From contig CAKPAK010000025.1 of NCBI GenBank assembly GCA_934132915.1, positions 1 through 19,137 of the forward strand: a DNA stretch of 19,137 nucleotides. The letters are read 5' to 3'. The position numbers and the translations under genes were made by a program. The notes under the pieces were generated by a model that did no database searches, was not told the origin of the DNA, and saw only the letters and a program-made list of their open reading frames with translations. Of the stretch, positions 13,422 through 19,137 are shown one piece after another. The stretch is from an uncultured Bacilli bacterium (GTDB lineage Bacteria > Bacillota_I > Bacilli_A > RF39 > UBA660). How positions within the stretch are numbered: position 1 is the first letter of the stretch; each line of letters begins with the position of its first letter.

Positions 13422-13715
13422 GATTGTTGCCTCAGTGCCACAAAAACCAATATCAGCATCCCCCGATAAAACCGAAGCCATAACAGCATCTGCACCAGAA
13501 GATAATGTAATTTCAACATCAATGCCTTCTGCTTTAAAATAACCCAAACTATCTGCCAAATATTGTGGTGCATAGAAAATACTATGCGTAACTTCCGTTA
13601 ATTTAACTTTTTTTAACCCTTCATCTTCATCTTTTTTCTGAAATTGATGAATTCCAAACAGCAAACCAACGAAAAGAATTAGTATTCCACTACCAATTAA
13701 AATAATTTTTTTCAT
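13419..13715 (-). CDS. ABC substrate-binding protein, N-terminal fragment (interrupted gene)
   Basis: A 98-aa fragment. Start at 13715 (MKKIILIG), with GGAGG immediately upstream; an upstream in-frame ATG at 13733 overlaps that site. A hydrophobic N-terminal segment (about 3-22) with no Cys lipobox suggests a membrane-anchored or Sec-exported protein. After it comes the start of a binding-protein lobe: LTEVTHSIFYAPQYLADSLG, YFKAEGIDVEITLSSGADAV, LSGDADIGFCGTEATI, then a TAG stop whose last base comes from the element. The continuation TYVYNKGEKDY is found at 10571 and leftward. This piece carries the gene's own start and ribosome site and has lost its sister genes. It is not functional alone, but the reading frame on both sides of the break is undamaged. 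Confidence 0.88.
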   Translation of the reverse strand: MKKIILIGSGILILFVGLLFGIHQFQKKDEDEGLKKVKLTEVTHSIFYAPQYLADSLGYFKAEGIDVEITLSSGADAVMASVLSGDADIGFCGTEATI

Positions 13716-13831
13716 TTTTCCTCCTTCTATCATTTTTATTTTATTCTAAGAGAATTTTTTTGTTCCGCATCATGTATATCTTATTGATAATTATTTTCTT
13801 TTTTGTTATCCTAAAAATAGGAGGAATGAGA

Positions 13832-14836
13832 ATGAAAAAAATTGCAATTAATGGTTTTGGAAGAATAGGAAGATTAGTATTTAGAATTATGGAGAAAGAT
13901 CCTGAAATAGAAATCGTTGCCATTAATGATTTAACAGATAGTGAGCAATTAGCGTACTTATTAAAATATGATACCAATCATAGAAGATATCAAGATTTTG
14001 AAGTGAGTTATGATTCAAATGGACTAGTGGTAGATGGAAGACATATTCAAGTTTTCAGTGAAACGGATCCCAGAAATTTACCTTGGAAAGATTTAGAGAT
14101 TGATCTAGTTTTTGAATGTACAGGAAAATTTGTTGATAAAGAAAAAGCAATGACCCATATAGAAGCTGGGGCAAAAAAGGTTTTAATTTCTGCACCCGCA
14201 AAAGGAGAAGTAAAGACAATCGTTTATAATGTTAATGATGATATTTTAGATGGAAGTGAAACCATCATTAGTGCAGCTAGTTGTACGACCAATTGCCTTG
14301 CTCCCGTTTTAGCGGTTTTAGAAAAAGCCTATGGCATTGAAAAAGGGTATATGACAACGATTCATGCTTATACCAATGATCAAGTAACTTTAGATGTTGC
14401 CCACAAAAAAGGAATTTATGCCAGAAGAGGAAGAGCTTGTGGAATGAATATTGTTCCCTCATCTACAGGAGCGGCTAGCGCCATTGATAAAGTAATTCCA
14501 ACCTTAAAAGGGAAAATGAAAGGAAGCGCCATGCGAGTACCCGTCAGTGATGGTTCCCTAATTGATTTAACTCTAGAATTAAAACAATCTGTAACGGTTG
14601 AAGAAATAAATCATCAATTTCAACAAAATGCAAATGAAACCCTTTGTTATACAACAGATCCAATTGTTTCTAGTGATATTATCTCTTCAACTTATGGTGC
14701 TACCGTAGATGCAAATCTTACTGACATTGTAGAAGTGGACGGAAAACAATTAGTAAAAGTTGTCGCTTGGTACGATAATGAAATGGGATATTCCGCACAG
14801 ATGGTTAGAACAGCCAAAAAAATAATGGAAAAGTAA
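13832..14836 (+). CDS. gap: Type I glyceraldehyde-3-phosphate dehydrogenase
   Basis: A 334-aa enzyme converting glyceraldehyde-3-phosphate, NAD+ and phosphate into 1,3-bisphosphoglycerate in glycolysis. The Rossmann start INGFGRIGRLVFR, then NDLTD with Asp33 (NAD preference), catalytic motif SAASCTTNC with Cys151, the His of TTIHAYTNDQ, RRGRACGMNIVPSSTGAA, and the closing WYDNEMGYSAQMV are all present; the length is normal. Start at 13832 because AGGAGG (13819-13824) is 7 nt upstream; ATG 13826 is too close to it, and the longer frame from 13760 lacks a ribosome site. It is a single-gene unit divergent from the importer's binding-protein gene, with a 116-nt shared upstream region. No convincing promoter was found there. 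Confidence 0.97.
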   Translation: MKKIAINGFGRIGRLVFRIMEKDPEIEIVAINDLTDSEQLAYLLKYDTNHRRYQDFEVSYDSNGLVVDGRHIQVFSETDPRNLPWKDLEIDLVFECTGKFVDKEKAMTHIEAGAKKVLISAPAKGEVKTIVYNVNDDILDGSETIISAASCTTNCLAPVLAVLEKAYGIEKGYMTTIHAYTNDQVTLDVAHKKGIYARRGRACGMNIVPSSTGAASAIDKVIPTLKGKMKGSAMRVPVSDGSLIDLTLELKQSVTVEEINHQFQQNANETLCYTTDPIVSSDIISSTYGATVDANLTDIVEVDGKQLVKVVAWYDNEMGYSAQMVRTAKKIMEK

Positions 14837-14852
14837 AAATATTTTTTAAAAC

Positions 14853-14877
14853 ACCAAGTCCCAAAAGAAGGACTGGT
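14853..14877 (+). other. Small hairpin between gap and its terminator
   Basis: ACC-A-AGTCC (14853-14861) pairs with GGACT-GGT (14870-14877) with one bulged A and an 8-nt loop. No T run follows. It may stabilise the 3' end of the gap transcript; nothing more can be said. Confidence 0.35.
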
Positions 14878-14888
14878 TCCTAAATAAC

Positions 14889-14932
14889 AAAAAAACATGC
14901 TCTCTTTTATAATTTTTTGCATGTTTTTTTTA
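14889..14932. terminator. Bidirectional terminator between gap and the leftward membrane-protein gene
   Basis: A 12-bp stem of seven A plus CATGC (14889-14900) pairing with GCATG plus seven T (14919-14930), with an 18-nt loop. A on one side and T on the other let it work for both converging genes. Confidence 0.8.
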
Positions 14933-14960
14933 TTTTTTACTTTAGAATAAACAATCAAAG

Positions 14961-15506
14961 TTAATTTTTCTCTCTTTGAATACCGTAGCGATTGGTTGTG
15001 GGATCTAAAAATAAATCATATTTACAAGGAAAATAGGTGAAAATAAGAAAGTTTAAATAGACCAGAATAATGAATAAAATAGAGAGAAACTGAAAATAAG
15101 GAATTTCCTCTAACGATAAAATATAATAGGAAAGCACTTGTGATAAAGAATACGTAACAAGCATCAAGAGAATCGTAAAAGGAAAAAATTCACCAATTAA
15201 ATAGTAACAAGGTAAATATAAAATTAAAAATACTACAATGGAAAATATTCCGGTGAGAAATAATTGCAAGGAAAAATTATGGTAAGGAATTTTCATTTTT
15301 AACAGCAAAAAATGATCAATAATACCATATAACAAAATAGAGGTAAATAAAATTTTTAAGTGTTCGAAAATTGATTCATTAACAGGAAAAAAGAAAGACA
15401 TTAAGATATTGGGAAAATACGAATAGAAAAAATGACAAGGAAAAGATAGAAGAAAAATTCCTATAACCGCGCTTTTTTTTAACTGAATTAATTGTTTTTT
15501 CTTCAT
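14961..15506 (-). CDS. Multi-pass membrane protein, DUF6512-like
   Basis: A 181-aa protein with about five hydrophobic helices. Start placed at 15506 (MKKKQLIQLKK), with GGGTGATGG 9 nt upstream; the track of codons before it (MHIYYWVMVCV) is possible but less likely. The segment FPVNESIFEHLKILFTSILLYGI matches my memory of the DUF6512 family, small Firmicutes membrane proteins in which the PVNES-x-x-EHLK motif is the hallmark; their function is unknown. It ends TTNRYGIQREKN, facing the shared terminator with gap. Divergent from the sigma-like gene, with 138 nt between the two starts. Confidence 0.72.
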   Translation of the reverse strand: MKKKQLIQLKKSAVIGIFLLSFPCHFFYSYFPNILMSFFFPVNESIFEHLKILFTSILLYGIIDHFLLLKMKIPYHNFSLQLFLTGIFSIVVFLILYLPCYYLIGEFFPFTILLMLVTYSLSQVLSYYILSLEEIPYFQFLSILFIILVYLNFLIFTYFPCKYDLFLDPTTNRYGIQREKN

Positions 15507-15588
15507 CACACAAACCATCACCCAATAATATATATGCAAAATCAGTTAAAATTAAGCAAAACTTTATCAAAGAAGTTAAATTTTTATA

Positions 15589-15618
15589 TTGACTTTTTCT
15601 AATTATTTATAATAAAAT
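15589..15618 (+). promoter_or_regulatory. Promoter of the sigma-like gene
   Basis: TTGACT (15589-15594), 18-nt spacer, TAAAAT (15613-15618). The expected start site near 15625 is 20 nt before the ATG at 15645 and just upstream of the GGGGGAAG ribosome site. Confidence 0.6.
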
Positions 15619-15644
15619 AAAGCATGCGAAATGGGGGAAGAAAA

Positions 15645-17057
15645 ATGGAAGATTTAATTTTATGGATAAAAAGAGAAAGTGTTATTGGCGCGAAGGAATA
15701 TCATCAAATGAAAAATGAATATGGACAAGAACAAGTAGATAGAGTTTTAATCCAAATGATTTTATCAACTTGTGATAATTCAAAAAGTTTCTACCAAAAT
15801 CAATTACAAATTTGGGAAAAGTATGGTTATTTTTTGGCAACTCTAGAAAAAAATCCATTTGAAGAAGAATATTGCAAAAAAATGCAAAGAAAAACAGAAA
15901 ATAAAGAAGGACAACCTTTAAAATTATTTTCAGAGCGAAAAGAAACTGCTCCAATGACCACAACAGAAGAAGTTCACTATGGGTTTCATTTATTAAAAAG
16001 AGACTACCTAGTAATCTTAGAACCAGAAAAATCAATCGATATTAACTTATATCAAGTATTTCATTCGGTTAAAACAAGAGAAATGGGTGCCTATCTCTTA
16101 ACAAAGTTTAATGATTTTTATTGCAAAAGTACGAGAAACTCTATTTTTGATCAAAAAATGAAAACATGTTTATTTCAGTTTCAACAAAAATACTTTGAAG
16201 GCATTATTCCCACTCTAGAGGATTTAAACTTAATAAAAGACGAAAAGACACCGGAAGTCTTGTCTGAAGAGGATTTAAAAGAGCAAATTGATATGTATAT
16301 CTCTTATAGCCTAGCGCGTTCTAAATATGAACAATCTAATATACGCTTATCTTACTTATACGCAAGAAAACTAATGAGACATACCCAGTATAATGAGGAA
16401 ATCTTTGACGATTTTGTTCAAGATGGAATTATGGGGATAAAACGCGCTGTTGATACTTATGATATTCGAACCAGCCTACACTTTTCCAGTTATGCATGGC
16501 AAGGAATTAGAAATTTTGTTTGGCGAAGTAAAAGTGAATTAATTTCTCCAATTCACATCTCTTACCAAGTAAGGGATCGAATCAATCGAATAAAAAAACA
16601 ACAAGAAGAAATTTATCTTGAGAAAGGAATTAGAGTTCCCATCAGTGAATTAATTGCAAGATTAAACATTTCTCAATACGGAAAACAACAATTAATAAAT
16701 GGATATAATTGTATAAAAATGAAGTCTCTAAATCAAACGGTAGTTGAAGCAGAAGGTTGGAAAGCCGGCGTAACTTTAGAAGAAATAGTTCCTGATCAAA
16801 ATTCAGATTATTCGGAAAGTGTTTTAGAAAATTATGATTTTATGCGTTTCTTGGCATACATGGATAAAACCCTTACCGCAAGAGAAAAAGATATTTTATT
16901 AAAAAGAGCAGGGTATCATGTTGATCATCCAATGACTTTAGAAGAAATTGCGCAAGAATATCACGTTACACGTGAAGGAATTCGCCAGGCAGAATCCAAA
17001 GCCATTCGTAAATTAACCAAAACATCCAAGGGACAATCTTTTAATCCCTATGTCTAG
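15645..17057 (+). CDS. Sigma-70-family protein with a long novel N-terminal extension
   Basis: A 470-aa protein (start at 15645, with GGGGGAAG upstream; ATG 15624 has none). Region 2 is at about 231-296 (NIRLSYLYARKLM...FDDFVQDGIMGIKRAVDTYD...FSSYAWQGIRNFVWRS), a region-3-like helical part at about 303-345 (SYQVRDRINRIKKQQEEIYL, VPISELIARLNIS), and region 4 at 410-457, with helix-turn-helix TLEEIAQEYHVTREGIRQAESKAIRKL. This is the architecture of a sigma factor that binds RNA polymerase and selects promoters. The first roughly 220 residues match no sigma region I know and are lysine/glutamate-rich. The region-2 core differs from primary sigma (DIRTSLHFSSYAWQGIR instead of DYRRGYKFSTYATWWIR), so this is an alternative factor, not RpoD. 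No anti-sigma gene is adjacent. Confidence 0.85.
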   Translation: MEDLILWIKRESVIGAKEYHQMKNEYGQEQVDRVLIQMILSTCDNSKSFYQNQLQIWEKYGYFLATLEKNPFEEEYCKKMQRKTENKEGQPLKLFSERKETAPMTTTEEVHYGFHLLKRDYLVILEPEKSIDINLYQVFHSVKTREMGAYLLTKFNDFYCKSTRNSIFDQKMKTCLFQFQQKYFEGIIPTLEDLNLIKDEKTPEVLSEEDLKEQIDMYISYSLARSKYEQSNIRLSYLYARKLMRHTQYNEEIFDDFVQDGIMGIKRAVDTYDIRTSLHFSSYAWQGIRNFVWRSKSELISPIHISYQVRDRINRIKKQQEEIYLEKGIRVPISELIARLNISQYGKQQLINGYNCIKMKSLNQTVVEAEGWKAGVTLEEIVPDQNSDYSESVLENYDFMRFLAYMDKTLTAREKDILLKRAGYHVDHPMTLEEIAQEYHVTREGIRQAESKAIRKLTKTSKGQSFNPYV

Positions 17058-17059
17058 TG

Positions 17060-17080
17060 TGTGATTTTATCACATTTTTT
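17060..17080 (+). terminator. Terminator after the sigma-like gene
   Basis: TGTGAT (17060-17065), loop TTT, ATCACA (17069-17074), then TTTTTT. Short stem, but good form, directly after the stop codon. Confidence 0.75.
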
Positions 17081-17102
17081 CATGTCCAAAAACTTTTTTT
17101 CG

Positions 17103-17111
17103 TGTTATAAT
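17103..17111 (+). promoter_or_regulatory. Extended -10 promoter of the suf operon
   Basis: TGT followed by TATAAT (17106-17111), 27 nt before the sufC ATG; the -35 position (TGTCCA, 17083-17088) is weak. The ribosome site GTGGGG lies at 17126-17131. Confidence 0.6.
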
Positions 17112-17137
17112 ATTATTGCTTGAAAGTGGGGAAAAAA

Positions 17138-17893
17138 ATGAAATTAAAAGTGAAAGATTTAACGGTAGAAGTAGAAAATAAAATCATTTTAGAAAATTTA
17201 AATCTAGATATAGAGCCCGGAACAATCCATGCTATCATGGGACCAAACGGAGTAGGGAAAAGTACATTATCTAGAGTAATCATGGGCGATCCACATTACC
17301 ATGTCATCGCTGGTGAAATTTTCTTCGACGAGGAACCAATTTTAAAATTGCCGACGGATGAAAGAAGCAGAAAAGGAATTTTCCTTGCAATGCAGTCCCC
17401 AATGGAAATTGATGGGGTAAGTAATCAAGATTTTTTAAGAACGGCTATTGCACAAAAAAAACAAGAAAGGGTTGGACTATACCAATTTATTCAAGAGTGT
17501 GAAAAGGCAACTGAAGAACTAAAAATGAATAAAGACTTGATTCACCGCAGTTTAAATGTTGGCTTTAGTGGTGGTGAAAAGAAAAAAAATGAAGTATTGC
17601 AAATCAAATTACTTCACCCAAGTTTGATTATTTTAGATGAATTAGATAGTGGATTAGATGTAGACAGCCTACGAATTGTTTGTAAAAATTTAGAGGAATA
17701 TCGAAAAGAAAATCCCGAAACTTCGATCTTGATTATTACGCATTATTCCATGATTTTAGAATACCTAAAACCAGATTACGTTCATATTTTAGCAAACAAA
17801 CACATCATCAAAACCGGAGATTACCATCTTACTGATGATATTGAAAAAAATGGGTATGCCAAATATTTAGAGAAGGAACAACAAAATGCATAA
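17138..17893 (+). CDS. sufC: Fe-S cluster assembly ATPase SufC
   Basis: A 251-aa ABC-type ATPase of the SUF system, which works with SufB and SufD to build iron-sulfur clusters in the cytosol. Start at 17138 (MKLKVKDLTVEVENK), with GTGGGG upstream; the in-frame TTG at 17120 lies before the ribosome site. Walker A GPNGVGKST (35-43), the family-specific FLAMQSPMEIDGVS, signature FSGGEKKKNE (143-152) and Walker B ILDELDSGLDVD (165-176) are SufC hallmarks that separate it from transport ATPases; no membrane partner is near. It opens the operon sufC-sufD-sufS; its last 8 nt overlap the sufD start, so translation is coupled. Confidence 0.97.
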   Translation: MKLKVKDLTVEVENKIILENLNLDIEPGTIHAIMGPNGVGKSTLSRVIMGDPHYHVIAGEIFFDEEPILKLPTDERSRKGIFLAMQSPMEIDGVSNQDFLRTAIAQKKQERVGLYQFIQECEKATEELKMNKDLIHRSLNVGFSGGEKKKNEVLQIKLLHPSLIILDELDSGLDVDSLRIVCKNLEEYRKENPETSILIITHYSMILEYLKPDYVHILANKHIIKTGDYHLTDDIEKNGYAKYLEKEQQNA

Positions 17894-18650
17894 AATTATT
17901 ATTGAAAACGATCAATTAAAGACAAGTTCTAATGAAGTATTGTTGTTAAAAAATAATACCATTACCATTATCTCTTCTGGTGAATATACAATTGAATACA
18001 GAAATTGTAAGAAAATCTCTCTTGAAATGAAAGTGGAAAAAAATGTAACGGCAAAAGTATTTATTAGCAGTGTAGGAAATGATATTCAAATTAATAATCA
18101 TTATCTTCTAGAAAAGAATAGTCAATTATTATTGTTTCAGTTTTACTATAACAAAAATGTTCGGGAAAATACAACCATTGACTTAAACGGAGAATTAGCT
18201 AGTTTTAATTCTGGATTTTCTAGTATCAGTCGGGGAATTGAAGAATATCATATTATCGTAAATCATAATGCTTGTAAAGTAAGCAGTAACATTAAAAATA
18301 AGTGTATTGGTTTGGATAAATCTGCAATTACGTTAGATATCAATAGCGTCTTAGGAAAAGGAAATACCGATTGCCTCATGGATCAAACCAGTCGTATATT
18401 AACCCTTGGGGAAGTAGATGCAAAAATTTTGCCCAATATGTTTATTGATGAAAATAGTGTTAATGCCAAACATGGATCGATTATCGGTGGATTTCGGGAA
18501 GAAGAAATTTTTTACTTAATGAGTCGTGGAATTTCCTATCAAGAAGCAGTACATTTATTAATTAAAGGATTTATTTTTTCAAATTTAATAGTAGATATGG
18601 AAAAAAGAGCAATGATTTTCGAGATTATTCAAAATTTAAGAGGTGAATAA
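17886..18650 (+). CDS. sufD: Short SufD-like Fe-S assembly scaffold protein
   Basis: A 254-aa member of the SufB/SufD family. It matches the beta-helix and C-terminal part of the family: SGFSSISRGIEEYHIIVNHNACKVSSNIKNKCI, then DQTSRILTLGEVDAKILPNMFIDENSVNAKHGSIIGGF and the C-terminal helical segment EEIFYLMSRGISYQEAVHLLIKGF. The conserved His in AKHGS is present. SufD is usually about 420-450 aa, so the N-terminal helical domain is missing. The frame is clean and begins with AAGGA at a coupled start, so it looks like a natural short form and not a broken gene. SufB should lie further down the operon, outside this window. The alternative is that it is simply a divergent scaffold paralogue; the SufD call rests on position as well as sequence. 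Confidence 0.85.
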   Translation: MHKIIIENDQLKTSSNEVLLLKNNTITIISSGEYTIEYRNCKKISLEMKVEKNVTAKVFISSVGNDIQINNHYLLEKNSQLLLFQFYYNKNVRENTTIDLNGELASFNSGFSSISRGIEEYHIIVNHNACKVSSNIKNKCIGLDKSAITLDINSVLGKGNTDCLMDQTSRILTLGEVDAKILPNMFIDENSVNAKHGSIIGGFREEEIFYLMSRGISYQEAVHLLIKGFIFSNLIVDMEKRAMIFEIIQNLRGE

Positions 18651-18652
18651 AA

Positions 18653-19137
18653 ATGAATCGTGAAGATTTTCCAATGATAAATTCCAATTTAATTTATTTT
18701 GATAATGGGGCGACTACTTTAAAGCCACAAATGGTTATCGATAGTATTACCGATTATTATAGTAAATATTGTGCAAATGCTCATCGTGGCGATTATGCGA
18801 CAAGTCAAAAAGTAGATGAAATGTATGAAGGTGTTCGCGAAAAAATTCGGCAATTTATTCATGCCAAAGACAAAAGTGAAATCGTTTTTACCGCGGGAGC
18901 AACGGATGGATTAAACAGAATTGTTTTTGGCTATTTTGAAAACAAATTGCAGGCGATGGATGAAGTCTTAATTACAGAAAGTGAACATGCTTCTAATGTC
19001 CTTCCTTGGTTTATTTTAAAGCAGAAAAAAAATATCCAAGTAAATTATATTCCTTTAAATCAAAATCATGAAGTAACCATCGAAAATGTAAAAAGGAGTA
19101 TTACCCCTAAGACAAAAGTAATTTCCCTAGCTTATAT
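18653..19137 (+). CDS. sufS: Cysteine desulfurase SufS, 5' part (runs off window)
   Basis: The first 161 codons of a group II cysteine desulfurase that takes sulfur from cysteine, using PLP, for Fe-S cluster building. Seen: MNREDFPMINSNLIYFDNGATTLKP (the typical SufS/CsdA opening), NAHRGDYATSQKVDEMYEG, EIVFTAGATDGLNRIVFG (cofactor-phosphate loop with A/G-A-T-D/E) and ITESEHASNVLPW (His that stacks on PLP). The PLP lysine and the active-site Cys lie beyond the end. GAGGTGAA at 18640-18647 is 5 nt before the ATG, 2 nt after the sufD stop. The order sufC-sufD-sufS is that of the Firmicutes sufCDSUB operon. Confidence 0.95.
   Translation, partial: MNREDFPMINSNLIYFDNGATTLKPQMVIDSITDYYSKYCANAHRGDYATSQKVDEMYEGVREKIRQFIHAKDKSEIVFTAGATDGLNRIVFGYFENKLQAMDEVLITESEHASNVLPWFILKQKKNIQVNYIPLNQNHEVTIENVKRSITPKTKVISLAY

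Noticed and set aside
13388..13573. Minus-strand 61-aa frame overlapping the binding-protein fragment
   Set aside because: It is an out-of-frame shadow of the N-terminal binding-protein fragment and crosses the element junction; no ribosome site.
9867..13715. Two separate binding-protein genes instead of one interrupted gene
   Set aside because: The fragments cover complementary, non-overlapping parts of one fold, and their join gives a family motif and normal length.
13716..13831. Thiamine riboswitch or other leader RNA upstream of the importer operon
   Set aside because: Only 116 nt separate the two divergent starts and no TPP-type conserved motifs were seen.
13741..13977. Minus-strand 78-aa frame across the gap promoter region
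   Set aside because: It is antisense to the gap start and its composition looks like translated AT-rich DNA.
14692..14958. Minus-strand 88-aa frame over the end of gap and its terminator
   Set aside because: It reads through the terminator hairpin and antisense to gap; no ribosome site or recognisable protein.
1..19137. Mycoplasma-type genetic code (TGA as Trp)
   Set aside because: TGG is used at conserved Trp positions and TGA ends genes at 1122 and 3691 where families end.

Overview
The window comes from an AT-rich, low-GC Gram-positive bacterium. The markers are ftsY followed by ylxM, a sufC-sufD-sufS cluster in Firmicutes order, strong GGAGG ribosome sites and sigma-A-like promoters. 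TGG encodes Trp and TGA is used as a stop (for example at the ends of the GNAT and Clp-like genes), so the code is standard (table 11) and not the Mycoplasma code. An uncultured gut Bacilli/Erysipelotrichia-type lineage fits, but no rRNA or other phylogenetic marker is present to settle this.

Layout. 1-1122: accessory genes, the end of a RhuM-family gene and a GNAT acetyltransferase. 1263-4571: one rightward operon of ftsY, ylxM (UPF0122), a small membrane protein, a single-domain Clp-like AAA+ ATPase and two unknown proteins; ffh, the usual partner of ylxM, is not there. It ends in a bidirectional terminator shared with a leftward 570-aa double-HTH regulator (4559-6271). Divergent from that regulator, 6424-8332 carries two zinc-ribbon membrane proteins, the second a PrsW-type intramembrane protease. 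8333-13715: a leftward ABC importer operon of the nitrate/sulfonate/thiamine-precursor class (permease, ATPase, substrate-binding protein).

The most notable feature is that the substrate-binding-protein gene of that importer is split by a 2850-bp element (about 10570-13421). The element carries, on the opposite strand, a membrane-anchored M23 peptidase, a short serine recombinase and a tail-anchored unknown protein. Its ends are imperfect inverted repeats centred on a TA dinucleotide present at both junctions. Removing the element at TA rejoins the two gene pieces exactly in frame into a 332-aa protein with the family motif EATIYVYN. It therefore looks like a very small site-specific integrative element that could switch the importer off when integrated and on when excised, although a fixed insertion is equally compatible with this single sequence.

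13832-14836 is a type I GAPDH gene, followed by a strong bidirectional terminator and a leftward multi-pass membrane protein. 15645-17057 encodes a sigma-70-family protein with a long N-terminal extension of unknown kind. 17138 to the end is the start of the iron-sulfur assembly operon sufC, a short sufD and the 5' part of sufS, which runs off the window. No tRNA, rRNA, CRISPR array or classical insertion sequence was seen. No gap between genes exceeds about 175 bases.
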